Source: Thermotoga sp. SG1
GTDB taxonomy: Bacteria; Thermotogota; Thermotogae; Thermotogales; Thermotogaceae
Assembly: GCF_002865985.1 (NCBI RefSeq)
Contig: NZ_LNDD01000004.1
Location: forward strand, 1-64,000
Length of the DNA stretch: 64,000 nucleotides
Direction: 5' to 3'
Of the stretch, positions 27,148 to 35,710 are shown piece after piece; the first letter of the stretch is position 1; every line of letters begins with the position of its first letter. The notes below the pieces were generated by a model, which saw only the letters and a program-made list of their open reading frames with translations, was not told the DNA's origin and ran no database searches. The translations under genes and the position numbers were made by a program.

Positions 27148-27820
27148 AAACGGGTATTTTGATACCCATTGGAAGACCGTAGCGATCTTTCGGTGGGTTT
27201 TCTGGAATCGTCTCCAGTGAAAACTGTCCGGAGAGGGCAAGGACCATAGCATCGAGAAGATCGTGGAGAGGAACCTTCAGTCTTTCCCCATTCTTTTTTA
27301 GTTCGTTCACATCGAGTGTGAGGAATTTATTTAGCACATTTATTCTCTGTTTGATTCCTTCTTTTGTGTGCTTTGAGGCAAGAAGTCTTCCAGAAAGTTT
27401 CAAAAAACAAAGTTCTGGGTGGGACTCACTGATCACACTGACCAGTGAGGGATTTTCTCTCAAGAAAAGATCCACTTCCCTCACTTTTCCCACGATGTTC
27501 CAGAACTGAACGGGAAATCCCTTTCCTTGTTTTTTCCTGTTGACCCTCAAGGCCTCTTCGTAGGTTTTCTGATAAACCGCTTTTCTGACAGGCACGGTGA
27601 ACACACATCCTGCCCGCTTCGAAAGGATCTTCTGTGCAAGTTCGTCACACACTCTCTCACCGGTCTCTGGTAGTCCAATGGGAATGTCTACAAGCACAGG
27701 AAATCCTGGGAACAAGAAGCGTTCCATGAGTCCTATCTTCAAAATTTTGCGTTCTTCAACCAGAACATACACCCATCCCCTTCGTGTACCATCCACACCG
27801 GCCGTGATCATCGTGTACAT
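27134..27820 (-). CDS. DUF429 family protein
   Basis: About 228 residues with the DUF429 (predicted nuclease, RNase H-like) features. These include a first strand with Asp, ITAGVDGTRRGWVYVLV, then VDIPIGLPE, the ERVCDELAQKILSKRAGCVFTVPVR segment, SHPELCFLKLSG and a late acidic LHDLLDAMVLALSG. Acidic residues of this type could form a metal site. The biological role is unknown. ATG 27820 and 27811 are both possible; neither has a good ribosome site, and the gene is divergent from and almost touching the radical SAM gene, so it may be leaderless. Confidence 0.75.
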   Translation of the reverse strand: MYTMITAGVDGTRRGWVYVLVEERKILKIGLMERFLFPGFPVLVDIPIGLPETGERVCDELAQKILSKRAGCVFTVPVRKAVYQKTYEEALRVNRKKQGKGFPVQFWNIVGKVREVDLFLRENPSLVSVISESHPELCFLKLSGRLLASKHTKEGIKQRINVLNKFLTLDVNELKKNGERLKVPLHDLLDAMVLALSGQFSLETIPENPPKDRYGLPMGIKIPVFSEE

Positions 27821-27839
27821 TATAAACCGGGGGGATATC

Positions 27840-28529
27840 GTGGGATTCAATCCAATTGAAAGATCGAAAAAAATAGAAAGTATTGTGATGAAAGGCGGAA
27901 AGAGAAAATACTACAGGTTCAGGTACTCTCTGTACTACGGTGGGATTGTAACAGCGGACTCTGTTGGGTGTAACCTGCTCTGTGCCTACTGCTGGAACTA
28001 TTTCAAGAACATAAGGCCAGAGAAGGTAGGAGATTTCTTCTCGCCAGAAGAGGTGGCAGAAAAACTCGTGGAGATCTCAAGAAAAAGAAGATGTGGTCTT
28101 TTCAGAATTAGTGGAGCAGAGCCGATTCTTGGAAGAAAATCAGCAGAACACACAAGAGAAGTGATGAAACTTGTGAAGGGAACGTTCATCCTGGAGACGA
28201 ATGGTATCTTGTTTGGCTACGATCCATCACTGGTGGATCTCTTCGCTGATCTTGACGTTCTTGTGAGAGTGAACGTGAAAGGCTGGGACGAAGAGAGTTT
28301 TGAGCGGATAACCGGCGCAGATGGGCGGTATTTCTACTATCAATTGAAAGCCCTGGAGAACCTGTATGGAAAGGTGCGTTTCTGGATTGCTATAATGTAC
28401 GATCTGTTCGGCGAAGAAGGATTGAGTGAACTCAAAAAGAAACTTCCTGTCCCTTGCAGGATGGAAAAGGAGTATCTGGAACCTTATCCTTTCGTTGTGG
28501 AGAATTTGAGAAGAAAAGGATTTTTATGA
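27840..28529 (+). CDS. radical SAM domain protein
   Basis: A 229-residue protein with CNLLCAYCWN (about residues 42-51), the CxxxCxxC cluster site followed by Trp, and EEVAEKLVEISRKRRCGLFRISGAEPILG, in which SGAEP replaces the usual SGGEP. Later strands hold ILETNGILFG and VRVNVKGWDEESFERITG. It is shorter than most family members and lacks auxiliary cluster cysteines. The GTG start follows a GGGGGGAT site. It is related to uncharacterised archaeal/Thermotoga radical SAM proteins. Substrate unknown. Confidence 0.8.
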   Translation: MGFNPIERSKKIESIVMKGGKRKYYRFRYSLYYGGIVTADSVGCNLLCAYCWNYFKNIRPEKVGDFFSPEEVAEKLVEISRKRRCGLFRISGAEPILGRKSAEHTREVMKLVKGTFILETNGILFGYDPSLVDLFADLDVLVRVNVKGWDEESFERITGADGRYFYYQLKALENLYGKVRFWIAIMYDLFGEEGLSELKKKLPVPCRMEKEYLEPYPFVVENLRRKGFL

Positions 28530-28531
28530 AG

Positions 28532-28555
28532 GAGGGTGAGATACCTCCCACCCTC
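28532..28555. terminator. bidirectional terminator between radical SAM gene and rbsB
   Basis: GAGGGTG at 28532 pairs with CACCCTC at 28549 around a 10-base loop. The stem is followed by CTTTGTGATCTTC on the plus strand and by TTCATAAAAATCC on the minus strand. It lies between two convergent genes and may serve both. Confidence 0.6.
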
Positions 28556-28565
28556 TTTGTGATCT

Positions 28566-29453
28566 TCACTCAACGTTTTCTTGGGTTATAAGCTTCAATT
28601 CGACTGGGAAGAAGACTGTACCTGTTGTCAGGTATTCAAATGCTTTTGTGACTGCTAACTGACCCATCAAATAAGGCTGCTGTGCGATTGTTGCTTCCAT
28701 TTCTCCTTTCTTGATGGCTTCTATCGCATCAGGAATGGCATCAAACCCTACCACAACTATTTCATCAAGTTTTCCAGTCGCTTTAATAGCTTCAATGGCT
28801 CCCAGAGCCATTTCATCGTTTTGGGCAAAGACAGCGTCAATATCAGGATGTGCTTCAAGGATGTTTTCCATCACTATGAGTCCTTCAGCTCTGTTGAAAT
28901 TAGCAGTCTGCTTTGCTACAAGCTGTAAACCAGGGTACTTTGCAATCTCCTCTTCAAAACCCTTTCCTCTATCCCTTGCCGCAGATGTTCCAAGAATTCC
29001 CACGAGTTCCACCACTTTTCCTTTTCCGTTCAAAACTTTCGCTATGTACCTTGCCGCCATTCTTCCGCCTTCAACGTTATCGGAAGCAATGTGGCACACC
29101 ACTTTTCCACCGTTTGAAGCTCTGTCCACTGTTATGACGGGAATACCCGCTTCGTTTGCACTTTCCACAGCTGATACAATCGCATCACTATCAGTTGGGT
29201 TAATAATTATGAGATCGACCCCTCTTTGAATTAGGTCCTCAATATCGTTGAGCTGTTTTGCCGGGTTGTCTTGAGCATCCAGAACAATCAATTCGATCCC
29301 CAGTTTCTCTGCTGTATCTATAGCACCATCTCTTAATGTCACAAAGAACGGATTGTTAAGCGTTGACAGTGAGAGTCCCACGACGTACTTCGCTCCGAAT
29401 GCTGCTCCCAGCATAAAAAGTGCTACCAGCAGAGTAAATACTAACTTCCTCAT
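28566..29453 (-). CDS. rbsB: ribose ABC transporter substrate-binding protein
   Basis: A 295-residue periplasmic binding protein with a signal peptide (about residues 1-20) and type I sugar-binding folds: VGLSLSTLNNPFFVTLRDGA, IINPTDSDAIVSAVESANEAGIPVITVDR, GRMAARYIAKVL and VVGFDAIPDAIEAIKKGEMEATIAQQP. These are hallmarks of RbsB, which delivers ribose to RbsAC. It has no lipobox. It is the last gene of the operon, 30 bases after rbsC with its own GGGAGGTGATG site, which fits high-level synthesis of a binding protein. Confidence 0.93.
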   Translation of the reverse strand: MRKLVFTLLVALFMLGAAFGAKYVVGLSLSTLNNPFFVTLRDGAIDTAEKLGIELIVLDAQDNPAKQLNDIEDLIQRGVDLIIINPTDSDAIVSAVESANEAGIPVITVDRASNGGKVVCHIASDNVEGGRMAARYIAKVLNGKGKVVELVGILGTSAARDRGKGFEEEIAKYPGLQLVAKQTANFNRAEGLIVMENILEAHPDIDAVFAQNDEMALGAIEAIKATGKLDEIVVVGFDAIPDAIEAIKKGEMEATIAQQPYLMGQLAVTKAFEYLTTGTVFFPVELKLITQENVE

Positions 29454-29483
29454 AACATCACCTCCCTGAGATTTTTTAGGTGC

Positions 29484-30404
29484 TTATTTTTCTCTTTCCA
29501 AAAGAACCGCTGCCAGAATGATGCTTCCTTTTACTGCTTGCTGATAAAATGGTGAAACATTCAACAAGTTGAGACCGTTGTTTATGATTCCCATGATCAA
29601 AGCCCCAAAGAGTGTTCCTAATACTGTTCCTTTTCCTCCGGAAAGACTTGCTCCACCAAGAACTACCGCTGCAATAGCATCAAGTTCGTATCCCTCACCA
29701 AAAATAGGTTGAGCACTGTTGAGTCTTGCTATTAGGATCATGGCACTGATAGCAGAATACACTCCGCTTAAGGTGTAAAAAATAATCTTGTAATTGTCAA
29801 CGTTGACTCCACTTAATCTAGTTGCCTCTTCATTGCCACCTATTGAGTACGCGTATAAACCGAGTTTCGTTTGGGAAAGGAGGTACCATGTCAAAAAAAA
29901 GACCCCAAACATTATAAAAACAGGAACAGGGATCGAGAAAATCTCACCACGACCAATAAATCTGAAGGCATCGCTGAAACCCGTTATTGGCATACCGTTT
30001 GTGTACAGAAGGGTAAAGCTTCTGGCAATTGCCATCGTTGCGAGTGTTACAATGAAAGGTTGTAGTTTCGCCTTGGCTATCACAAAGCCGTTGAAAAGAC
30101 CAAAAAGAGCTCCAACTCCCAGGCCAGCCAACACAGCTAGAAGAATGGATCCTTGCTTCAGAATTGATGCAAGTACAACGGCGCTGAAAGCAAAAACAGA
30201 TCCCACCGAGAGGTCTATTCCACCGGAAATGATGACGATGGTCATTCCAAAGGCTATAATCGCTTGAACGGAAACCTGCCTCAACACGTTGAGCAAATTA
30301 GAGATCGTTAGAAATCTATCGGAAAGGATCGACAGAACAACTAACAGTGCGATGAATCCAACAACTACCGGGTATCGCCTCATAAGATTCCATATCCCTT
30401 TCAT
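29484..30404 (-). CDS. rbsC: ribose ABC transporter permease
   Basis: A 306-residue inner-membrane permease of the RbsC/AraH family (BPD_transp_2) with about 8-10 hydrophobic helices. Signatures include AFGMTIVIISGGIDLSVGSVFAFSAVV, the LGVGALFGLFNGFVIAKAKLQPFIVTLATM segment and AAVVLGGASLSGGKGTVLGTLFGALIMGIINNGLNLL. It starts in a four-base overlap with rbsA and together they form the channel and motor of the ribose importer. Confidence 0.94.
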   Translation of the reverse strand: MKGIWNLMRRYPVVVGFIALLVVLSILSDRFLTISNLLNVLRQVSVQAIIAFGMTIVIISGGIDLSVGSVFAFSAVVLASILKQGSILLAVLAGLGVGALFGLFNGFVIAKAKLQPFIVTLATMAIARSFTLLYTNGMPITGFSDAFRFIGRGEIFSIPVPVFIMFGVFFLTWYLLSQTKLGLYAYSIGGNEEATRLSGVNVDNYKIIFYTLSGVYSAISAMILIARLNSAQPIFGEGYELDAIAAVVLGGASLSGGKGTVLGTLFGALIMGIINNGLNLLNVSPFYQQAVKGSIILAAVLLEREK

Positions 30405-31885
30405 TTTGCTTGCACCCCCACTGCTGCTTTCATGATGTTTTCTTGGGATATTTCATCTTTCTCCAGCAATGCTGTCATTCTGCCTCTATGCATAACCATC
30501 ACTCGATCACACAGATTCACTATCTCCGGTAACTCAGAGGAAATGAAGATAATTCCCGTCCCTTCATTTGCCAGGTGGTTCATCAGCTCATAAATTTCCA
30601 CTTTAGATCCCACATCGATACCACGGGTTGGTTCTACAAACACGGCAAGTCGCGGTTTCTTGGCGAGATATTTTGCTATCACCACCTTTTGTTGATTACC
30701 ACCTGATAGATTCTTAACCAGCTGCTTAATGGATGGTGTCTTGATGTTCAGTTGCTTTACGAATTGCTCAGCAATCCTGGCTGATTGCTTCCAGTTTATT
30801 TTCATGAATCGTGAAACAATATCTGTATTTGGTAGGATGATGTTCTTAATCACACTCAACTCGAGAATAAGACCCTGAGTTTTTCTATCTTCTGGGACCA
30901 TAACGATACCATTTTTCAAAGCATCTAAAGGACTTTCCAATCTTGTTATATCCTTTCCAAAAAGTGTCATTCTTTTGAAAAAGGATTTCATGGCTCCAAA
31001 AAGTCCCAAAGCAAGTTCACTTTTACCGCAACCAACCAACCCTGCTATCCCAAAGATTTCCCCTTTTCTCAGTTCGAAAGAAAGAGGTTCTACATAGCCT
31101 GGTACGGAGAATTCCTCTACTTCAAAAATTACCTCCTCTGTGCATTTGTTGAATTTAGGATACATTTCCGATATTCTCCTTCCTATCATCATCTGTATAA
31201 TGGTGTCACGATCGTAGTCTCTCAAACTTCCTGTTCCTATCTTTTGTCCGTCTCTCAAAACGGTGATCCTGTCTGCTATTTCAAATACCTCATCGAGACG
31301 ATGCGATATGAATACTATAGAGATTCCGCGTCTCTTTAAATCGTGCATTATTTCAAAAAGCCTTTTTACCTCGTGTTCGGTAATGGTTGCAGTTGGTTCG
31401 TCCATTATCAGAATCTTAACTTTCCTAGAAAGTGCTTTAGCTATGGACACTAGCTGTTTCTCCGAAACACTCAATTCTTCTACCCTTTTATCAGGCTGAA
31501 TATCAAATTCGAGCTGCTCAAGGAGCTCTCTGGCTTTTCTTACGAGATTTTTCCTCGAAACGTTCCAATTTTCTTCCAATCCCAAAAAGATGTTCTCAGC
31601 CACTGTAAGGTTCTCACAGAGGCTCAACTCCTGATGAATCATCGATATCCCATAGTTCTGCGCTTCGAGAATAGAGTTAAAAGTCACTTCTTTTCCATCC
31701 AGGAAGATTTTTCCCTCATCTGGTCTGAGAATTCCTGATAATATTTTCATCAGAGTACTCTTACCGGCACCGTTTTCTCCAACGAGTGCATGAATTTCCC
31801 CCCTTCCCAGGTCAAAATCCACTTTGTCAAGAGCCACTACCCCTGGGAAGCGCTTCGTAATTTGTTTCATTTCGAGCAATTTCAA
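30401..31885 (-). CDS. rbsA: ribose ABC transporter ATP-binding protein (double ATPase)
   Basis: A 494-residue tandem ATPase. The first domain has Walker A GENGAGKSTLMKIL, signature VSEKQLVSIAKAL and Walker B ILIMDEPTATIT. The second has a degenerate Walker A (GLVGCGKSELALGLFG), signature LSGGNQQKVVIAKYL and VFVEPTRGIDVG in place of the usual FLDEPTRG Walker B. Degeneracy of one site is usual for RbsA, MglA and XylG. Signature LSGG of the first half is also altered to LSVSEKQ, as in RbsA relatives. Overlaps rbsD and rbsC by four bases each. Confidence 0.94.
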   Translation of the reverse strand: MKLLEMKQITKRFPGVVALDKVDFDLGRGEIHALVGENGAGKSTLMKILSGILRPDEGKIFLDGKEVTFNSILEAQNYGISMIHQELSLCENLTVAENIFLGLEENWNVSRKNLVRKARELLEQLEFDIQPDKRVEELSVSEKQLVSIAKALSRKVKILIMDEPTATITEHEVKRLFEIMHDLKRRGISIVFISHRLDEVFEIADRITVLRDGQKIGTGSLRDYDRDTIIQMMIGRRISEMYPKFNKCTEEVIFEVEEFSVPGYVEPLSFELRKGEIFGIAGLVGCGKSELALGLFGAMKSFFKRMTLFGKDITRLESPLDALKNGIVMVPEDRKTQGLILELSVIKNIILPNTDIVSRFMKINWKQSARIAEQFVKQLNIKTPSIKQLVKNLSGGNQQKVVIAKYLAKKPRLAVFVEPTRGIDVGSKVEIYELMNHLANEGTGIIFISSELPEIVNLCDRVMVMHRGRMTALLEKDEISQENIMKAAVGVQAK

Positions 31886-32289
31886 AATATCACCCCACTC
31901 ACGAGGATGACGTTCGAATACGGCTTGTCCGCTCCTGTCCTTACAAATCCTTTTGAAGTTCTGGAAATTTTTTTGAACTCCTCATGAGGTATGAATTCTA
32001 TTTTTACATTACTATTGTTTTTCTCTACGAGATTAATCAGTAAATCTCGAGTCTCAGAATTTTTTTCGTTCATCTCCTCAGCCAGAATGATTTTCTCAAT
32101 CTCTAATTCCTTTAGAATAACTTCTACCACTTCCAGAAGGCCAGGTTTTCCCTTGTCAACCACTAAATCTACTTTTTTGGCTCCATCAGGTATAGGGAAA
32201 CCCATATCAACTATTGTCAACATGTCGGTATGTCCCATGTTTGCCACCATCTCGGATATGGTAGAGTTAAGAATTCCCATTCGTTTCAT
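31882..32289 (-). CDS. rbsD: D-ribose pyranase
   Basis: A 135-residue RbsD/FucU mutarotase that interconverts beta-pyranose and furanose forms of ribose so that RbsK can use it. Typical parts are LNSTISEMVANMGHTDMLTIVDMGFPIPDG with the catalytic His in MGHTD (about residue 20) and the C-terminal VRTGADKPYSNVILVSGV. The ATG is preceded by AAAGGAGGATC. It overlaps the end of rbsR by 23 bases and rbsA by four, tying transport, mutarotation and regulation in one transcript. Confidence 0.94.
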   Translation of the reverse strand: MKRMGILNSTISEMVANMGHTDMLTIVDMGFPIPDGAKKVDLVVDKGKPGLLEVVEVILKELEIEKIILAEEMNEKNSETRDLLINLVEKNNSNVKIEFIPHEEFKKISRTSKGFVRTGADKPYSNVILVSGVIF

Positions 32290-33280
32290 ACTCTGATCCT
32301 CCTTTGGTTGATTCTCTGATGATCAACTCTGTTTCAAGCACGATCTTTTTATTTTCCTTACTTTTCCCACTTATCATCCAATGAAGTATCTTTGCGGATT
32401 CATAACCCATTGCATGGAAGGGTTGCCTAACCGTTGTCAACGAGGGTTTATAATGTTTACTGAAAGGAAGATCATCAAATCCGGTGACACTCACATCTTT
32501 TGGAACTCCATATCCCATTTCTTCCAGAGCATCTATTGCCCCGTACGCCATAAGATCGTTCCCACAAACAATAGCATCGGGAATCTTCTTCAATTTTTTC
32601 ACAAGTGAAAAACCACTTTCATAGGTGAATTGTCCGAAGAAAACCACATAGTCCTTTATCCCAGCTTCTTTGAGAGCATCCACAAATCCCTTTAACCTTT
32701 CCGTAGCACTGTACGTTCCTTCTTCTCCATTCAAAAAGGCAAACGATCTGTGCCCTGTCTTTACCAAGTACCACACAAGTTTTTTCATACCGTTGTAATT
32801 GTCGCTAACCACATACGGTGCATCGTACCCTTCGTACACCCTGTCCACAAAAACTACTTTCACTCTATTTAGGATGCTGCTCAATAGTCGATTGTTACTT
32901 CCTGCACCTATCAGTAACAATCCATCCATTTTCTTTGAAACCAGCATCTCAATTAACTTTTCTTCTTCTTTAACATCATGATTTGAACTACAAACAACCA
33001 GGGAGATCTTTTTCTTTTTGAAGAAATCCTCAGCTCCTTTGATGATGAGCGAAAAGAATGGGTTTGTTATGTCAGGTACAATGAATCCCACTGTGTCGGT
33101 GTATCCCTTCCTCAAACTTCGTGCCACCAGATTCGGTGTGTATCCCATTTTCTTGATAACCTCAAGTACTTTTTCCTCAAGTTCTTTTCTCACCGGTGCA
33201 CTTTTGTTTATCACTCTTGAAACTGTAGAAGGTGAAACGCCTGCCTCACGTGCTATATCTCTTATGGTCACTTTTTTCAT
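32267..33280 (-). CDS. rbsR: LacI-family transcriptional regulator of the ribose operon
   Basis: A 337-residue LacI/GalR protein. The N-terminal helix-turn-helix is VTIRDIAREAGVSPSTVSRVINKSAPVR with the hinge helix NLVARSLRKGYT. The effector domain resembles ribose-binding proteins (GFIVPDITNPFFSLIIKGAEDFF, DGLLLIGAGSNN, CGNDLMAYGAIDALEEMGYGVPKDVSVTGFDDLPF). Location between rbsK and rbsD and the tandem operators ahead of rbsK indicate an autoregulated local repressor responding to ribose or a phosphorylated form. Overlaps rbsK by four bases. Confidence 0.92.
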   Translation of the reverse strand: MKKVTIRDIAREAGVSPSTVSRVINKSAPVRKELEEKVLEVIKKMGYTPNLVARSLRKGYTDTVGFIVPDITNPFFSLIIKGAEDFFKKKKISLVVCSSNHDVKEEEKLIEMLVSKKMDGLLLIGAGSNNRLLSSILNRVKVVFVDRVYEGYDAPYVVSDNYNGMKKLVWYLVKTGHRSFAFLNGEEGTYSATERLKGFVDALKEAGIKDYVVFFGQFTYESGFSLVKKLKKIPDAIVCGNDLMAYGAIDALEEMGYGVPKDVSVTGFDDLPFSKHYKPSLTTVRQPFHAMGYESAKILHWMISGKSKENKKIVLETELIIRESTKGGSEYETNGNS

Positions 33281-34170
33281 AATTTCACCTTCAAAAACTC
33301 TTCTACTTCCTGCCGTGAGGGTATAGAACTTTGAGCCCCTAATCTTGTTACAGATATAGCCGCCGCTGCCATACCGAAGATCACAGCATCTTCGAGATTC
33401 TTACCTTCTGCCAGCCCAACAGCGAAAGCACCATTGAAGACGTCGCCAGCTGCTGTCGTATCGACTGCGTTTACTTCAAAAGCTGGAAAGTGCTTTTTTC
33501 CCTTCTTGTTCAGCAAAAGAATTCCTTTTTCGCCGAGTTTTACAAGAACGTTCTTTACACCTAGTTTCAAAAATCTTTCAGCTGCGTTCTCAACTGTGGA
33601 AAAATCTCCAAAGATTTCTCTGGAGAGGGTTTCTATCTCCTCCTCGTTCGGCGTAAGATAGTCCACGTATTGAAAGATCTCTTCATTTATTCCCTGTGCT
33701 GGAGCGGGGTCGAAGATCACAATACCGTTGAACCTTTTTGCACACTCCAGAGTAGTTTCAAACGGGATCTCGTTTTGAAGAAGTAAGATTTCGCTTCTGG
33801 ATAGTTCTTCCCAGTCTATCAATTCTTTCTTGAGTTCCGCGTTCGCACCGGGAAAGATGATGATTCTGTTCTGGCCGCTTCTGTCCACCTCTATGAAAGC
33901 TCTTCCAGTAGGGACATTTATCTGGATGTACCCTTTTATTCCATGCCTTTCAAAATTATCCGAGAGGATTTTTGCATAATCGTCGTTTCCCAAACATGTC
34001 AAAAAACGGCAGCTTTTTTCTCCTATTTTTGCAACGGTCACAGCCTGATTTGCCCCTTTTCCACCGGGAAAAATGTTCATCTCAAGTGCCTTTTGAGTTT
34101 CTCCTGGTCTTGTGAAGTGATCGACCTTGAGGACGATGTCTATGTTCGAACTTCCAACAACCGATATCAT
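33277..34170 (-). CDS. rbsK: ribokinase
   Basis: A 297-residue PfkB-family kinase that phosphorylates ribose at O5. Motifs are SVVGSSNIDIVLKVDHF, the substrate-loop GGKGANQAVTVAKIG, GNDDYAKILSDNFERHGI and the anion-hole/catalytic segment NAVDTTAAGDVFNGAFAVGLAEG with the base Asp after TTAAGD. ATG 34170 is chosen because GGGAGG lies nine bases upstream; the longer ATG at 34188 overlaps that ribosome site. It is the first gene of the operon, directly behind the promoter and operators. Confidence 0.93.
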   Translation of the reverse strand: MISVVGSSNIDIVLKVDHFTRPGETQKALEMNIFPGGKGANQAVTVAKIGEKSCRFLTCLGNDDYAKILSDNFERHGIKGYIQINVPTGRAFIEVDRSGQNRIIIFPGANAELKKELIDWEELSRSEILLLQNEIPFETTLECAKRFNGIVIFDPAPAQGINEEIFQYVDYLTPNEEEIETLSREIFGDFSTVENAAERFLKLGVKNVLVKLGEKGILLLNKKGKKHFPAFEVNAVDTTAAGDVFNGAFAVGLAEGKNLEDAVIFGMAAAAISVTRLGAQSSIPSRQEVEEFLKVKL

Positions 34171-34199
34171 TTTGTTTTTCCTCCCCATGTGGATCTTTT

Positions 34200-34223
34200 G
34201 AAAACGTTTTCGAAATCGTTTTC
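34200..34223. promoter_or_regulatory. tandem LacI-type operators of the ribose operon
   Basis: GAAAACGTTTTC at 34200-34211 is a perfect 12-bp palindrome with the central CG typical of LacI/GalR operators. It abuts a near copy GAAATCGTTTTC at 34212-34223. They lie just downstream of the proposed -10 element, covering the start of transcription, where a repressor would block initiation. RbsR is the obvious ligand. Confidence 0.8.
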
Positions 34224-34229
34224 ACGAGA

Positions 34230-34259
34230 ATGGTAACACAAATAAAAGCAAAACGTCAA
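34230..34259 (-). promoter_or_regulatory. ribose operon promoter
   Basis: Minus-strand TTGACG (34259-34254), an 18-base spacer and TACCAT (34235-34230). The operators follow immediately downstream. Confidence 0.55.
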
Positions 34260-34407
34260 CCTGAGAAAAACGAAGAAAATCCACTACAAACACTTATAAT
34301 TTCCGTTAATCGTCAGAAAATAGATTTTTTCCACATTATCTACGAACGAAAAAGTCTAAATCATAAAATTCCATGGTAACATTCTAGGAGTGGAAGGAGG
34401 GATTTCT

Positions 34408-34971
34408 GTGAAAAAGGGCCTCATCGTTCTGATAATTGTTCTGATCGTTGCGGTCGTCATCATCGGTACCACGATCGGATATTACAATTACCTTGTTTCG
34501 CTGGAACAGGAAGTGGAGGAAAAGTACAGCCAGATCCAGAACCAGCTCCAGAGAAGAGCAGACCTCATACCCAATCTCGTGGAAACTGTGAAGGGCTATG
34601 CTGCACATGAGAAAGAGATTCTCGAAGAGATAGCGAACGCAAGATCGAAACTGATAGGTGCAAGAACACCACAGGAGAGCGCTCAGGCCGATGCAGAACT
34701 TTCATCAGCCCTTTCAAGACTTCTTGCCATAGCGGAGAACTATCCCAATCTCAAGGCTGACACGAACTTTCGCCAGCTCATGGATGAACTCGCCGGAACG
34801 GAAAACAGGATTGCAGTTGCTCGAAGAGACTACAACGAAGCGGTGAAAAGATACAACACCGCTATAAAGAGGTTTCCCGGTGTGATCTTTGCAAGGATGT
34901 TTGGATTCGAAGAGAAACAGTACTTTGAAGCAAGGGTTGGAGCAGAGCAGGTGCCAGAGGTGAAGTTCTGA
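34408..34971 (+). CDS. lemA: LemA family protein
   Basis: A 187-residue LemA protein. An N-terminal transmembrane helix (about residues 3-24, extracytoplasmic-out or in topology uncertain) is followed by a long helical bundle with YNYLVSLEQEVEEKYSQIQNQLQRRADLIPNLVETVKGYAAHEKE and the conserved AENYPNLKADTNFRQLMDELAGTENRIAVARRDYNEAVKRYN. Function is not established for the family. The second GTG (34408) is chosen because GGAAGGAGGG lies upstream of it. It overlaps the TPM gene by one base, a widespread lemA-TPM pairing. Confidence 0.92.
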   Translation: MKKGLIVLIIVLIVAVVIIGTTIGYYNYLVSLEQEVEEKYSQIQNQLQRRADLIPNLVETVKGYAAHEKEILEEIANARSKLIGARTPQESAQADAELSSALSRLLAIAENYPNLKADTNFRQLMDELAGTENRIAVARRDYNEAVKRYNTAIKRFPGVIFARMFGFEEKQYFEARVGAEQVPEVKF

Positions 34972-35687
34972 TGAGAAGAATTCTTTTTCTGATTCTCATT
35001 GCTTTATTTGTTCTTTCGTTTTCAGTTGAGTTTCCAGAGCCCACTCCGTACAAGTATGTGAACGACTACGTGGGTGTGCTGGATTCAGAAACGGTGGAAA
35101 AGATAGTTGCCGTTGGAAAAGAACTGGAGAAAAAAACAACGGCTCAGATCGTTGTGGTGGTTGTTCCTTCACTCTCTGGTCTTACGGTGGAAGAATATGC
35201 GAACCGGCTTTTCAGGGAATGGGGAATAGGTCAAAAGGAAAAGAACAACGGGGTGCTTCTTCTTGTTGCGATGCAGGATAGAAAGGTGAGAATAGAAGTT
35301 GGATACGGCTTGGAAGGAGCCATTCCAGATGGAAAGGCAGGAAGAATCCTCGATGAATACGTGATTCCCTATTTCAAAGAGGGAGAGTACAACAAAGGTA
35401 TCTACTATGGCTATCTGGCGATCGTCAGAGAGGTGGCCAGAGAGTACGGGGTGGAAATCACAGGAACCTCAGACCTTCCTGAAAGAGGAACGGACATCAA
35501 TGGTCTTTCCATTATTATCATCGTCGTCGCGTTCATCATCTTCTCTTCCATCATGGGAAGGGGAAGATACTGGTACAGAGGTCCCAGGTTTCCGGGTGGA
35601 TTCGGTGGACCCAGGGGTGGATCAGGTGGCTCTGGGGGCTTTGGAGGAGGATCCTCCGGAGGCGGTGGTGCATCAAGAGGATGGTGA
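34971..35687 (+). CDS. TPM-domain membrane protein with Gly/Ser-rich tail
   Basis: A 238-residue protein with a signal peptide (about 1-18), then a TPM domain (about 25-150: VNDYVGVLDSETVEKIVAVGKELEKKTTAQIVVVVV, REWGIGQKEKNNGVLLLVA, RIEVGYGLEGAIPDGKAGRIL). A transmembrane helix follows (about 181-198) and a low-complexity tail (last 45 residues almost only Gly, Ser, Arg, Phe) ends the protein. TPM domains of this type are linked to photosystem II repair in plants but are uncharacterised in most bacteria. It is paired with lemA and followed by a strong terminator. Confidence 0.9.
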   Translation: MRRILFLILIALFVLSFSVEFPEPTPYKYVNDYVGVLDSETVEKIVAVGKELEKKTTAQIVVVVVPSLSGLTVEEYANRLFREWGIGQKEKNNGVLLLVAMQDRKVRIEVGYGLEGAIPDGKAGRILDEYVIPYFKEGEYNKGIYYGYLAIVREVAREYGVEITGTSDLPERGTDINGLSIIIIVVAFIIFSSIMGRGRYWYRGPRFPGGFGGPRGGSGGSGGFGGGSSGGGGASRGW

Positions 35688-35690
35688 AAA

Positions 35691-35710
35691 AGCCCCGGGT
35701 TTCCGGGGCT
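35691..35710. terminator. bidirectional terminator
   Basis: A perfect 8-bp GC stem AGCCCCGG / CCGGGGCT with a GTTT loop sits exactly between the ends of two convergent genes. It has an A-rich run before it and TTCATCTTTCT after it, so it can stop transcription both ways. Confidence 0.85.
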
